Shown: positions 41,601-52,155, numbered from the stretch's first letter. The stretch is DNA of 64,000 nt from Oikopleura dioica (GCA_907165135.1 OU015569.1:11160501-11224500), one strand, 5' to 3'. Program-made: numbers and translations. The notes: generated by a model not told the origin, from the sequence alone.

Positions 41601-42198
41601 AACCTGCATCAACTATGGAACACCTTATAGGCCGCAAGGACAAGGCCTGATAGAACGAGCAAACCGTGAGATCGTCAAACATCTCAAAGCGTTAAACATA
41701 GAAGAGAACCGATGGGACACTTACATCCCATCAATCCAACTGTCAATGAACCTTAGCTACCACTCAGCCTTGGGCTCAAGCCCCTTTCAAGCCATTCATG
41801 GCTGGACTCTAGCCGAACCATTTTGTAACACTACCTACAATGGTGAAGAAATCCCCGAAGATGTCCGACTATGGGTTAAAGAGTCGGGAGCTCGAATGTG
41901 TGCTGCACTCTCGCAACTAGTTGCGAAGCAAGCAGTAGCATCGACGGAGATACCTGACGATACTGATTCTAATGGGATAGATACTGGAACAGAAGTTCTT
42001 TTAAAAACTATGATTCCACCAGGAGTAAGTGGAAAACTCTACACTCCTTGGAAAAGAGGATTTGTCGTTAGAAAAAGATGCGACAAATATACGTACATTG
42101 TTACCCCGATCGAAGCTCCTAGGCGGCGATTTCTTGTGCATCGCGATCGCATACGCATCCTGCACCGGAATCTTAAGAATTCGCCAAAGGTAAAATGA
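38683..42198 (+). CDS. pol: pol polyprotein (PR-RT-RH-IN), reverse transcriptase catalytic residues altered
   Basis: 1171 residues, uninterrupted. Protease active site LLDTGATYSC (Asp41). RT is recognisable (RIPPGLKIAPNVYQ, DPEKCLFARKSISFLGY) but the first catalytic Asp is Glu (FSKIEI, residue 397) and the YxDD box reads TLNE (Asn461-Glu462). RNase H keeps its acidic set (SDAS, EKEMYAF, TDSRCL). Integrase has the HHCC finger ending CPAC and a perfect DD35E triad (Asp896, Asp955, Glu991), then a GPY/F-like end (KLYTPWKRGFVVRK). A GT-AG intron at 42190-42242 would replace the last codon or two with an acidic/basic tail ending KVSYSKFF. Confidence 0.9.
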   Translation: METKTEPEPTKKKPYQTLIVYANVKAKARNGVKQDVLTLLDTGATYSCASLDFAESLEKNGSKIIKERTRRAHPIAAKGGKMEIVYDIILDVTIKSYPDIVFPSVRVSIIPGLRAKLILGCDSLQNHTLQINSNSALIDGRPVQLARQRNTVTLKVLEANASKGFNTLKLAAEDLAEEKQPSNRVLLTLESSSSPGVPDVSMIMKSSELKADFLITYPGPPTTVPKIFLARIDSVPENSETETPRGLSADDINDIISKTELSPQGQEKLKVILEKHSCSFSKKKTDVGIYKGPKVKLQLLDPRLPGAWVRPKRIPISQQDWLRKELDAMQKAGIIEKAKGSQYNATLQLVKTTTGEHTVCVDMHSLNLRIAGNDRLQDEPKETLEKLEEASFFSKIEIQQPFLHMSLCEESRPLTAFSALDQQYQFKRIPPGLKIAPNVYQMALNETLGNVISDSCLVTLNEILVIDKSEEEHLSAVEEAIDRLTSAGFILDPEKCLFARKSISFLGYRITPSGYSSEHDNLASIRDYPAPTNKRALRRFIGMCSYYSSLIPRLNFKLAPLYKMSGTKSVYDWENEHQNVFDEIKAAILQQNKLAFPSRDPDSQLMVTSDASLTGYGGMISQKIGDEPERPLGYCSGFFKDSQLKWPIHEKEMYAFIKTLENFHHHCYGKSFLWRTDSRCLAFICSENKTGQTKRPSAKKARWLQKLSEYDFAIKHLDGKSREMSVCDSLSRLDPPEVVNHIDHATETKFRSLHKAIPTWIKLKGISKAELRECQDKDESLLKFKHDWKPLKGKYKLKLAEDGIFILVGKVDRIPIPMELQKRIISAYHLPQHARVTNMIEAMRKSGILFPGMSRKTKDYIKQCPACITMAALEKPKILPVAAPKEQHPYMTVTIDLLGPLPSTPTRKKYILAAICNLTRWIELRPIVDKSAPHVAKAIIDIFFLRGPPRAVSCDNGKEFSNSILKELLTSFGTCINYGTPYRPQGQGLIERANREIVKHLKALNIEENRWDTYIPSIQLSMNLSYHSALGSSPFQAIHGWTLAEPFCNTTYNGEEIPEDVRLWVKESGARMCAALSQLVAKQAVASTEIPDDTDSNGIDTGTEVLLKTMIPPGVSGKLYTPWKRGFVVRKRCDKYTYIVTPIEAPRRRFLVHRDRIRILHRNLKNSPKVK

Positions 42199-43263
42199 CA
42201 TGTCAGAAAAAGTGTATGTTGATGGCTAAAAGGAAATACCTAGGAGCAGACGACACTTCAGGAGAAGAATAACGATACAGAAGGAATCGTTAAACCGCAT
42301 GAAGATTCGGTAGTTAATAGTCAGGCGCCACCAGTAGAAAATGAAGAGGAAATATCAACATCAGCGGTGCCTAGAAGAAAGACTAGAGGACAGAAAGTGT
42401 CGTATAGTAAGTTTTTCTGAGACATGAAGCAAAGGATAGAAGATCGTCCTCCAAGAAACTCCATGTCTACAACTCACGCAGAAGAGACAGAAAACGTCGA
42501 TTCGGGAAGAGACTTCACTGCGAAATCCAAATATGTTCACCTCGATAATTCTTTCTGCGAATAAGCCGAGTCAAAGACAAAAGCTAACTCTGACTTATTT
42601 AGATAACTCGAGGTCAACGAAATGCAAAAAAAAAAACCAAACAATAACGCACTTTATCATCACCAAACTATGCAATTTGATAAGGGAAGCACGGAAAGTT
42701 TACGGATCCATGACGGAGAAATAGAAGAAAAATCAAACAACTCGCCCAAAAAAAAAAAAAAGAAAAAAAAAGTCAGCTACAACGAATACTTAGAACTTGG
42801 AACACGTTCTAATCGAAGGGAGGAGAGAAGAGGAAAGAAGTGAATCTTCTTTAGTTATTCTGGACCGCTCACATAACAAAAAATTTTCTAATTCTTCTGA
42901 CAACTCGTACCTTCGTTGATCGAAGACTTCATAATTTCAGAAGCCTTACATGAAAAGCACCGTGATCGGATTAAGTCTGGAGAAAAAAGCGACATCTACA
43001 CGTCTCGAAAAAGACCTTAATCGACATCTTTCCCACTCAAACATTCACTTTCTTCTTTCGATTGTGGACAAAAGTCAACGTTTTCAGTGTTTCACGGAAA
43101 GGATGATTGAATTGTCGGAACTCTGGTCTTACAAGCGCGCAAAAACCCTGGCAAAATAAAATTGCTGCAACAGAAATTGACTGAACTACAGTACTTTATC
43201 AGTATCACCTGAAAAACAATCCGAAATCGATGAATTAACATTGATGCACAAGTGTTAATTAAT
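42199..43263 (+). other. 3' region between pol and the 3' LTR
   Basis: Contains the optional spliced pol tail (42243-42420), short frames such as one ending VSYNEYLELGTRSNRREERR (to 42843) that echoes the KVSYSKFF tail, and 42950-43159. No complete envelope-like gene with signal peptide and membrane anchor is visible. Confidence 0.45.
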
Positions 43264-43277
43264 GAAGGAGGGAAGAG
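43264..43277 (+). promoter_or_regulatory. polypurine tract
   Basis: GAAGGAGGGAAGAG immediately before the 3' LTR, the expected plus-strand primer. Confidence 0.75.
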
Positions 43278-43749
43278 TGTTATAGTATGACTATAACGTA
43301 TGACTGTTTTACTGCTTAGCATTTCTGCTACTGATCACTGTACGCGCCCAACGCGCGGCGACCTTTCCCTTTTCCCTTTTATGTCTATTGTTCACTACAC
43401 CGCCAATAATTTCGGCTGCTCCGCCGATATTCTCGCGCGGCGCTCCGATATTCTCGGAAAGGCCGAGAATATCCGCGGACGCCCCCCCAATATTCTTGGG
43501 CACTGCTCTGATATTCTCCAATAGGCCGAGAATATCCCCGTAGAAAAGTGATCACTATATAAGGAGAACACCCTCCATCAAATCAGTAACGTTCTCAGGG
43601 GTCACTTTGAGCAAGACCTACGGCTTTATGCCTAGAGATTACTGTACTGAGACTGTGCTAGCGCTCGTCGCAGAATAAATCGGAAACGCTTATTAGCTTT
43701 TTACTACAATTGTAGTGTGTCTTTATTTCACGCAAGCCATACTACAACA
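43278..43749 (+). repeat. 3' LTR
   Basis: 472 bp, matches the 5' LTR except two adjacent-region substitutions (GCTCTCCC to GCCCCCCC near 43482). Confidence 0.92.
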
Positions 43750-43973
43750 GGACAGCCCGGTCAGCAGCCGAAGCTGGTTCCCCAGTCGGAGACAGTATGC
43801 GCTCCGCGCCTGTCTTGAAGGATTCTCCAAAAATTTTCAAGTTAAAGCTATAAAATGAACCTTTTTGTACGTCCGAAAATCGGTGTGTTTCCCGTCTTCA
43901 TCGAAACAGATGAGGCTCTAGAACAGAACTGTTTTCAAAAAGCCTGGAAAATACCCCCGTTCGCCAGTAAGTG

Positions 43974-44090
43974 TGAACGTGGGTATCGAATACCCATGTT
44001 CGGAAGAAAGAGTGAACGTGGGTATAAATACCCACGTTCGGGGGGAACAGTGAACGCGGGTATAATACCCACATGACCGCATACCACCGT
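43974..44090. repeat. three palindromic GAACGTGGGTATAAATACCCACGTTC units
   Basis: Units at about 43974-44001, 44012-44040 and 44050-44073, each an inverted repeat around TATAAATA-like centres. See 34085-34172 for the left-hand counterpart. Confidence 0.65.
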
Positions 44091-44170
44091 ATTGACTAAA
44101 TTATGCGTAAAATGTTATTTGTAGTAGATATATTTGATGAAATCTATAATAAAATGAAATGACAGACTAT

Positions 44171-47100
44171 TTACGATTCTATGAGAAAATCATCTTTTGA
44201 TGAAATATTTTTCTCTTCTGTCGTCTCTTCTTTCTCTAGCCCCGAAATAATTGCCTTCGTCTCAGCTGAAATTCTTTCTGTGATGACGTCTTTCCATTTA
44301 TTCGACGCAGCGGTTGACAATTTGCTGTAAAATTCAGGGTCTTGAATGTTTTCCAAAAAGGACACTTCTCGGTTGTAGGCAGCGATGAAAGAACCTCCGT
44401 TAGATCTTTTTCGGGCATTTTTCAATTCGCACTTTTTGCTTCCGAACAGGTTTGAGAACGCTTTCCTGAGGTATTCCAAGATAAAGACGGTCGGAATTGC
44501 AATCATGGAGGAGGACGCGAGGCAAACTCCAAAAGCATCGGCCCAAGCTGGATACAAGTACGTTTTGTCATAAACCGTTCTTCCCATTTGAGTCAGTTTG
44601 ATGACAAAAACCAGCATGCAAACAATGGGAGTGATGAACTGCCAGAGATAGCCGAAGATGTACCAAGGGTAGCGGAAGACGTTGATTTCCTTAAAAATAA
44701 CGGTGTCTCAATATCGAATCTAGCAGTAAAATCCATTACCTTGCTATACATGAGGCTGAGTTTCTTGTAGTAATTATCCCGCCCGTGAATCCAAGCCACA
44801 ACCGACGTCTGGAAAAATGCCACCCACAAGAGGCACAGTCCGGACGCTCCATAAATGTCGAAAATTTGGAAGACGTAAATTCCACCCTAAAATAATCAAT
44901 AGTCGTAATTCTTATCGTCTATTTTTTTCTTACATCAGTCATCATTGGCAGTCCGACCAGGAAGCAGAGGAGACAAATACAACCGACGAGAATGGGACGT
45001 CCCGTCGAACTCGTCTTGAATTGTTTTGGGTAGAGATCGGCAATCATGGCGGCGAGACCGTCAACGCCGACGTAGCTAGGTTTGCATTTTTAGAAACTGG
45101 AAACTACAGAGGCTCTCTTTTACTTACTGGCTAGCGAGGCCGAGCATCAAAAGCATCGTGAAGAAAAGAATGGCCCAGAGATTGGGAAGGGGCATCAAAC
45201 TCACTGCTCGAGGATAAACGATAAAAGCAAGTCCGGGGCCACTTTCAGCGATGTCAGCAACGTCGATTCCTGTCAATGTGGACATGTAGCCGAGAATCGA
45301 AAAGATAGCGAAGCCGGAGAAGAAGGATGCGGATGCTAAGGAAAGAAATAAGTCAATTTATCTCTACAAGGGGTTACCATTAAATCCGCAAAGAAATAGG
45401 GACCATTTGAAGCTGTTGAAATGAAAGTCGTTGTAAGAACCAAGCGCGATTGCTGTTCCAATGCCGATCATGTAGCTGAAGAAGACTTGTGTTCCGGCGT
45501 CGATCCAGACATTGATCTCCAAAAGTTTTGGGAAATTCGGCTGAAACAACGGTTTATCTCAAGGCTTCAAAGAAATGCCACGAAGGCGAAACCTTTAAAT
45601 AAATTGCCCGAAATACCTTGAGATAAAAAGCGAGTCCTTTTGCTGCTCCTTTTAAGGTGACCCCTCGGACGATGAGAATCATCATCATGACAAGCGGAAA
45701 CGTCGAGGTGACATAAACGGACTTTCCAGTCGACTTCGTTCCTCGAAAAATGCAAAAGTAGCTGACCACCCACATGACAAAAACAGTCCCAACAATTTCC
45801 CACCGCAGAGCACCAATGTCATCGATTCCAGCTGAATTATGAACTTGAAGAGTGCGTCTTTTCCAAAACTCCAGCTCTGGATAACTCGTTGCGCTGTCTG
45901 CTGGACAGAGTTCCGGTCGTTCGAGAATGCTTCATCTTGTGCTATAGGCTATAGCATATGAAATATTCAACTGAAAAGGCTATATAATGATATAGTACTA
46001 GTAATTTAGTGTTAATCTAAAAAGGGTTGAAAAATTCTCCTTTTTGACCTTTATTGTTGTGCCTTCCATTTGATCGACAACTCTTGCAGAACACGGAAGA
46101 TCGAAATGTTTTTTTTCTAGAAATGATTGATTTATAAAAGACCATAAATGAGACTTCATTCTTCTTTTTAAAAGTTTAAAGCAATTGAAGTTGTTTGATA
46201 TATAGATCGTATCCATGCAATGAAGTGAAATTCCTTCATGATTATGTAATAATAGTGTGATAAATAAAATACGATTGACAAATGAAAACCTCTCTCCCTA
46301 CTTAGGGGACTATCACTAAATAGGGTTAACCCTATTCAGACTTTAATCTCTAAAAGCCCTTTTTAGTCAAAATAGTCGATCTCTGCGGTATTCTCTAGTC
46401 TACGAAAATAGCACTTTCCTAGAATTAGTAAGAGGATCTTTGACAATTGTGGTCGTGCAGCACTCCGAATTCCACTCGTTGTCACAAGTTGTCCACGGCA
46501 GCGGGGATCGAGCACTGTTCATCAAGTAGAAAAGCGCCCAGCCGAGAATGATGATATAGTAGCAATTTAGCCAGAAGATGATGATTGCCGAACACCATCC
46601 GATTCCCTTTTTTGTTGTTTTATTACTTTGTTCTTTTAAGTAATCGTTAGGGAATTTTAGGCTAAGTCTTCTTTTTTTCCAAATAGGAAGTCGTAAATTT
46701 GCCTTTCTTTTCAAAAAAAAAAAATTCGTAAAATCAATAAAAGTTATTGATTAGCCCATAAAGACTACAACTAGGGTCTCACGGGTTCAAGTACAAATTC
46801 CAAGGACTTTGATGATCACATAAATTTCTTTGTGAAAATATAAGAAAAAGAAGCTTTTTGCTGAATTTGAGTCCTAGATTCGTCAAGTCTATGAATATTT
46901 TAAATAAGAAAAATAACCGATCTTTCTATTTAAAACATTCCTTGAAAGCAGGCACTAAATTCCAAGCGGTGATTCCCGCCTGCTGCATAAACTGGCCGAG
47001 GGAAGTCTCAAGCAAAAAGATAGGAATTCCGCCAAGGAACAAGAACGTAAAGTAAGGAATAAGAAAGGCTCCACCTCCATTCTTGTAGCACAAGTACGGA

Positions 47101-47529
47101 AAGCGCCAGACATTTCCGAGGCCGATCGCGCCGCCAACAAGGGCGAATATGTACTCTCTCTGGTTCAGGGTTCGGTAATTTGAGCTCAAGCTAAAACTCA
47201 TTTTGGCTAGACGCTCAAATTTCCTCAAATTGAGAACTCAAAGTGACTTGAGAAATCATTTTGAGAAGATTTGAGAGTTTTGGGAGTTTTGAGTTTTTGG
47301 GAGATTTGAGAGTTTTGAGTTTTCAAAACTCAAATTAAGCGAGCGCTTCCCTGATTGGCTCATGGATCGCCAGAATTGATTTCTCACGTGAGCTCTCATC
47401 TCTGAGTTCTCAAAACTCAAATTAAAAAACGTGCGTCTCAAGCTTTGTTTCCTTGAGTTTTAGCGTGAGCTCAAATTACCGAACCCTGCTCTGGTTGCCC
47501 CACTTCTGGGCCTGGATCTCTTTCGCCAT
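44171..47529 (-). CDS. SLC6 sodium-coupled transporter (GABA/creatine/taurine-like)
   Basis: Plasma-membrane Na+/Cl- symporter. From the N terminus: [13 protein letters not shown] (start 47529), then after a MITE the TM1 block [18 protein letters not shown] and [17 protein letters not shown]3 ([20 protein letters not shown]), the LPWTTC...WNSECC loop, TM4-TM8 ([34 protein letters not shown]), and the tail to TAA 44171-44173. Exons placed: 46941-47165, about 46420-46606, 45617-about 45935, 45378-45540, 45128-45335, 44934-45075, 44740-44886, 44171-44689. Intron 46607-46940 is GA-AG, deduced from FK|GIGW conservation. The best remembered match is SLC6A8/SLC6A6-type; the substrate is not decidable. 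The first exon is split by the element at 47166-47488. Confidence 0.85.
47166..47488. mobile_element. 323-bp MITE in the SLC6 first coding exon, 8-bp TSD
   Basis: CAGGGTTCGGTAATTTGAGC at the left is inverted at the right end; flanked by CTCTGGTT at 47158-47165 and 47489-47496. The TIR start CAGGGTTC and 8-bp duplication are typical of hAT elements. Interior rich in CTCAAA/TTTGAG repeats and foldbacks. No transposase. Confidence 0.85.
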
Positions 47530-48102
47530 TTTACCGGCACTTCCTCTCGTCCGATTCCGACGCTCTTCTCTTCAGGACTTCTTCTGAAAATAGACTGAAA
47601 TGCCCCGCGGGGTAGAGTTAATCCTTTATTTCTTAAGCTCTTATTTCTAATTTCGAAAAAAAATGAAAGTGACAAGTGGGGGCAAAACGAGAGTTGGGGT
47701 GTTCCTTAAAACGGTTTTTATCTTTCTTTTACGAGACTAGTAGTAGTAGCGCCCCACGCTACCAAATTTAGCTCTCGTTATTAAAATGAGAAATGAAAAG
47801 TGGGTATGGCGGTTTTTTTGACAAAAATAAACGAATAAACGAAAAAGCGAGAACAAGGAAGAGAAGCTCGATAATTTACCGCAGCTCGCCACATATTGGG
47901 TCTCACTTACTCCTTGATCTCATTATTCTTTTCTTATACTGCGGCGGAGTGTATAATGCTGACGAGGAATCATTTGCATTTTCGGCCGGCCGATTTGCTC
48001 CAGATGTACGCCAAGTATACGCGCACTTGACTCCACTCTTCTTGACACCAGTCGTATTTTGCGATGCGAACCTGAGGGGAAGCACACCAGGAACACCCAG
48101 AG
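47530..48102. other. spacer with one possible minus-strand exon
   Basis: A frame at about 47950-48060 on the minus strand reads YDWCQEEWSQVRVYLAYIWS and stops soon after; a plausible last exon but no partner was found. Confidence 0.3.
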
Positions 48103-48509
48103 CAGAGTTGCAAATTTTGAATAATTTTTCTGAGCTGAGCTGACCTGAGTAAAAATTTCTCTGAGCTGAGCCGGCCTATTTTGGAGATTTCTGAGCTGAG
48201 CTGAGCTGACCTTTTTCAGAGGTCATTGAGCTGAGCTGAGCTGAGCGGACCCTAATTAGAGCTGAGCTGTTTTTTACTGTTTTTTGGCAGTAAAATTGTA
48301 TTCAAATCATTGAGCTGAGCTGAGCTAAGTGATAATTGTCTGAGCTGAGCTGAGCAGAACAGATCATGTTCGAAAATAATTGAGCTGAGCTGAGCTGAGT
48401 GAAAATTGTCTGAGCTGAGCTGAGCAGATCAGATCAGATCATTTTCCAAAATCACTGAGCAGTCGCTCAGCTCAGTCAGCCAGCTCAGCTTAGCAAATTT
48501 GCAACTCTG
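48103..48509. mobile_element. GAGCT-rich MITE, hAT-like ends
   Basis: Starts CAGAGTTGCAAATTT and ends AAATTTGCAACTCTG. Flanks read ACCCAGAG and GCCCAGAG, an 8-bp duplication with one change. The body is nearly all GAGCT/GAGCTGAGCT tandem units, orientation changing near the right end. A remnant of the same type lies near 4739-4800. Confidence 0.75.
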
Positions 48510-49224
48510 GCCCAGAGGCTCTTATGAAAACGAAGCCGCGAAGCGGCTTCGCCAGTTTCTGCAAATTGAATGAAAATTTTCATTTGTAATTTTGTAAGTG
48601 CAACTGTGTTGACAACAGTCGTCAAAGAAATTCGGAAACACCTGAACTTATTTTGGTCAGATCATCTTCTCTTACTCAGGAGAATTTATATAAAAAATTC
48701 ACGGAAAGCACAATTATGGTCTTCGAAAAAGTGATAATTTCTAGAAATTAACAAAATATGGATAGGAATTTTTGAAATTATCTTGCTCTTGTGGAATAGA
48801 TGGATCAATGGAATAGTAGCTGGCTAAATTCATCAATGAAATTGGACTTGAGCGTTGAAAGTTGCAACTTGCAGCTGACTTGACTAACGTGTCTGTGTTG
48901 ATCCAGACTGGCAACGCACCAATCCATTTTGAGAGGCTAAGTGCAATTTATGTTATTAGCCGCCCGGGCTGATCTATCCAAGCGCATAATTCGCTTAAGA
49001 ATCGCACCTATCACCCTTACTTACAAATTAAACAAGTTTAATTTCAATAAATCAGTTTTTAATTAGTCAATTTTGGTTAAAAAAAGTGGTTTAAAAAGTT
49101 ATGATTCATAATTTACGGAAACTTAAAATCAAAGTATATCGGTAATTAAACCAAGGATTAAAGTTTTCTCGGCACGAAAACCGGTGTATTAAACCTGAGT
49201 CAGGATTAGAAAGAGGTTTGGCAC

Positions 49225-49241
49225 TAACCCTAACCCTAACT
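49225..49241. repeat. interstitial telomere-like repeat
   Basis: CTAACCCTAACCCTAAC in gene-poor DNA. Confidence 0.7.
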
Positions 49242-49841
49242 TTTACGCTAGGTTTCTTTCGAAAAAACACAATAAGGGCGTCATCAAGCTAAAACAGCGC
49301 GAAAGGTCTCCCTTCAAATTTTCCCTTACGGCGAGATCTTTCAAAAATCATTCTCCCGTAATAGTACCGTATTAATGTTTCTTGAAAATTATTGAAAGAT
49401 AGAAGGCAAATGTATAATTCAAGACGATATATCTTTTTTGTCCGTTAATTTAATATTGCAGACAGGATCAAAAAAAAGGTCGATCATTATTTTATTGCTC
49501 TCCAGAACTTCGGAGAAGAGCAAACAGAAGAGAATACAGTATCATTGAATAATTCAAGCATTAGGCATTAATCGTACTCTACTTTTTTCCGCCAGGAGAT
49601 CGATCTGTGCCCACAAATCGCGTTTAATAACGCCACCCGTCACCTCAGAAGCAAAAAAATCAGAATTATTCTTTCTTCAGAGTTTCTTCTTCTTTTGCCA
49701 TTTGTGCTCGTGTGACTTAGTAATACTAAAAAGCCGAACGAAAGAAGAAGTACACCCGCCGCAGCAATGGCTCAAGTCATTACCGAGATGGTGGCTGTTC
49801 TATCGATCACGTGATACAGTAATTGTTTATGACACAAGTGA

Positions 49842-49872
49842 GAGAGTGAGAGAGAGAGAGGGGGAGGGGAAT
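49842..49872. repeat. (GA)n simple repeat
   Basis: AGAGAGTGAGAGAGAGAGAG followed by a G-rich run. Confidence 0.8.
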
Positions 49873-49903
49873 GCTCTATGCTCCAGTTAGTTTAGCCAGC
49901 ATC

Positions 49904-50053
49904 ATGAACGCGAAAAATCCAGCGAGAGAAAATTCCAGTTTCGAAAATTCAAAGTTCGGCGAATTTCAGAATCAACGAAATCAAGGAGGAGGAGCATCAG
50001 AATTGAGCTACACGAAGGAAGAGGCGAGACGAAATTTAAAATGCAAGAGATAA
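49904..50053 (+). CDS. possible small hydrophilic ORF, 49 aa
   Basis: ATG-started frame MNAKNPARENSSFENSKFGE... ending RRNLKCKR, protein-like in composition. It may be a small gene or an early exon of something downstream; no splice donor found. Confidence 0.25.
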   Translation: MNAKNPARENSSFENSKFGEFQNQRNQGGGASELSYTKEEARRNLKCKR

Positions 50054-50190
50054 AATCCATACATTTCATGATCATGCGCAATGTGAATATTCGAATAGGC
50101 GTGAGGATCTGCAGCTAGCATAAATAATTCACGTACGGTGTAATACTTTTTCTGAAAAAATAATTTCTCCTCCTTTTCGGAAGACAAAAT

Positions 50191-50280
50191 ATGTCTTTTG
50201 AGAAAACGCGCTCCCATCGCCTCAAACAGCTAAAGCAAAGAATAGAGCCCACCAAGAAAAAACCTTTTCTAAAATACAGT
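50191..50280 (+). CDS. possible first exon, basic
   Basis: ATG then SFEKTRSHRLKQLKQRIEPT, ending at a good donor (ACA|GTAAGT). No downstream partner resolved. Confidence 0.22.
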
Positions 50281-50511
50281 AAGTCAAGTCGAACACGGTT
50301 TTTCTCAATTTTTAGGGTGAGTTTAAATTTTACATCTTCTCTAAATCTTCTTTTCCAAGGGGTTAATGTCGCACAACCCATTTTCTTGAATATTTTTCGG
50401 ACTTTCTTAACACATTGACACCCTTATTCTAACAGTGATCTCAAAATAATATCAAGGGAATAGAAAAAAGAGTAGAATAATATGGCGCTAGAAATCCCAC
50501 TTTGTGATGTC

Positions 50512-50715
50512 CCGGGCTCGGTAACCTGAAAAGAAAATCTGAGTCAGGGTATAAAAATCAAAAATGAAAAGCCGCGTAGCGGCTTTTTTTAAAACGAAGC
50601 CGCTAAGCGGCTTCGCAATATTATTCCTCAATCTTATTTTTAACTTCTACGCGGCTTTTCATTTGTAATCTTATGAACCCTGACTCAGGTTTTTTACTCA
50701 GGTTGCCGAGCCCAG
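50512..50715. mobile_element. MITE, CTGGGCTCGG family, 8-bp TSD
   Basis: Left end CCGGGCTCGGTAACCTG, right end CAGGTTGCCGAGCCCAG; flanked by GTGATGTC at 50504-50511 and 50716-50723. Interior has CTGAGTCAGGG and GAAAAGCCGCGTAGCGGC hairpins. Confidence 0.85.
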
Positions 50716-50723
50716 GTGATGTC

Positions 50724-52155
50724 CACCCTCAAAAGGGCGTCAAAAACAATTCCACAAACGATTTCAACCCCGTTTTAGCTATGATAAAAAAACATTTTCA
50801 TAAATTTTTAACAATTACACCTTGTCTGGCAGAAAACATCGATAAAACGACACCAGTATCAATTAAATGATTTGACGTAGATTTAAAACCGGCTATCTGC
50901 AATACGGTTTCTGATAGATTTTTGTCCAAAAGCAAATGCAGTAAAAAGGAAGTGGAAATTAATTACGCGGGAGGCTTTGGACTGCGGCTTGGAAGAGAAA
51001 AATCACGTTTCTGTCAAATTAATTCCGACCTTTGGCGGTGTCATTTGATTAGCGCCTGTTCGACGACTGATTAAAAAGCTACAGTCACTTAGCAGCGCGA
51101 GTAGAAGAACTGATGAGCCGGGACAGAGAATAATGTAACGCGCTGGTAGTCAAAGCATAGACTCCAGAGGCGAGAAAAAGTTGATTGAAAATAATTTGGT
51201 CAGGCAGATGATCCGGCTTTGGCTTGGCCCGACTCAAGTGGCCACATAGTTCGTGCATCCTCTTTTTTTTCGCGCCATTCGAGTCTGGCCCTCCTTCGAC
51301 CTTTTTTCCCTCGAATTTTCGGACAAGGGAAAGGAAGATGAAGAGACTGAAGGAGGCCTTTTCGAGCTTCATCTACACCTTGTGCATCGAGGACCAGCGC
51401 GAGGAAGTGAGAGAGATAGAACGCCAAAGGACACGATCTATTGACCCAAGCCACGAAAAATTAGACGCTCAATTTAGACTGCTGAGCTTTGATTTATGCT
51501 CTGATCGTTCTGGCAAGAGTTATTTATCGCTAGCGCTCGATATTGCACCTTTCCTTCTTGGAAGAAAATTTGGGCTTCAAATAGCTTTCATAGCTTGGTC
51601 AGAGTTTTCTTAGAGTAGAGCGGCTTTTTTAAAAACAAAGCCACTATCGAAGCCGCTTTTATTTAAAAAGCCGCTCTGCGGCCTCTCTATAAAGCTTTTC
51701 CAGGCCCTGACTCAGGTTTTCTACACAGGTTGCCGGGCAAAGTTACCGTTGTACTTTTAATACTGTGATTTAGTGTATGTATCTGTAGATGTCTTGATAA
51801 TAGCCTGTCTGATATTGTCCGAAGATATCGATAAAACGACAGAAGTATCAATTTTTAGTAAGCCTAACTCCCAAGAGAAGCAAAAATGCGGAGTTTCTGT
51901 AAAGATGCTTTTTTGCAAAGTTCTAATGCTACTAAAGGAGGTTGCATAATTCGTGCTGATTCTATGCTTTTCGGATTGAGATGTATTTATTATTCGGTAG
52001 ATGTAGTGAGTGCCAGGCTGGGTCATTAGGGCCCATCGGCTCAAGCTCACATGCGATCTGAGTTTTAATCAAGCCAGCGAGAGTGACAATTGAAATCTGC
52101 CTAAGCCGCCCAGATCAGAGTAGAAGGCTTGTCCAGATCGTCTTCAAGACAGTTC
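50724..52155. other. intergenic region upstream of the HCN gene
   Basis: Holds a MITE copy (about 51610-51740) and an open frame at 51339-51613 (MKRLKEAFSSFIYTLCIEDQ) that may be an unplaced exon. Otherwise nothing supported. Confidence 0.35.
51612..51738. mobile_element. diverged MITE copy with GCCGC hairpins
   Basis: AGAGCGGC...AAGCCGCT and GCCGCTCTGCGGC hairpins followed by CCCTGACTCAGGTTTTCTAC and ACAGGTTGCCGGGC. The left end is not clear. Confidence 0.6.

Larger units (their letters stand above)
34273..43749 (+). mobile_element. Ty3/gypsy LTR retrotransposon (Tor-like), near intact
   Basis: Two 472-bp LTRs beginning TGTTATAG and ending TACAACA, with GGAC on both outer sides as a 4-bp (possibly 5-bp) target duplication. 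Between them: primer-binding site, ORF1, gag, pol, a 1-kb tail and a polypurine tract. I see only two differences between the LTRs, so insertion is recent. Order PR-RT-RH-IN places it in Ty3/gypsy; larvacean Tor elements are the natural comparison. Confidence 0.92.
48518..49903. other. gene-poor stretch with repeats
   Basis: Contains a GAAGCCGCGAAGCGGCTTC hairpin at about 48530-48552, a CCTGAGTCAGG remnant near 49194, a CCCTAA run at 49225-49241 and a GA-rich simple repeat at 49842-49872. No supported gene. Confidence 0.5.

Noticed and set aside
47201-47228. SLC6 start inside the MITE
   Set aside because: The frame is open into the element, but conserved SLC6 sequence (KWGNQ) lies on the other side with its own ATG at 47529, so the original start is there.
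47903-48085. Protein-coding gene on either strand
   Set aside because: Several frames are open but only one short exon-like piece is plausible and no splice partners exist; left as an uncertain spacer.
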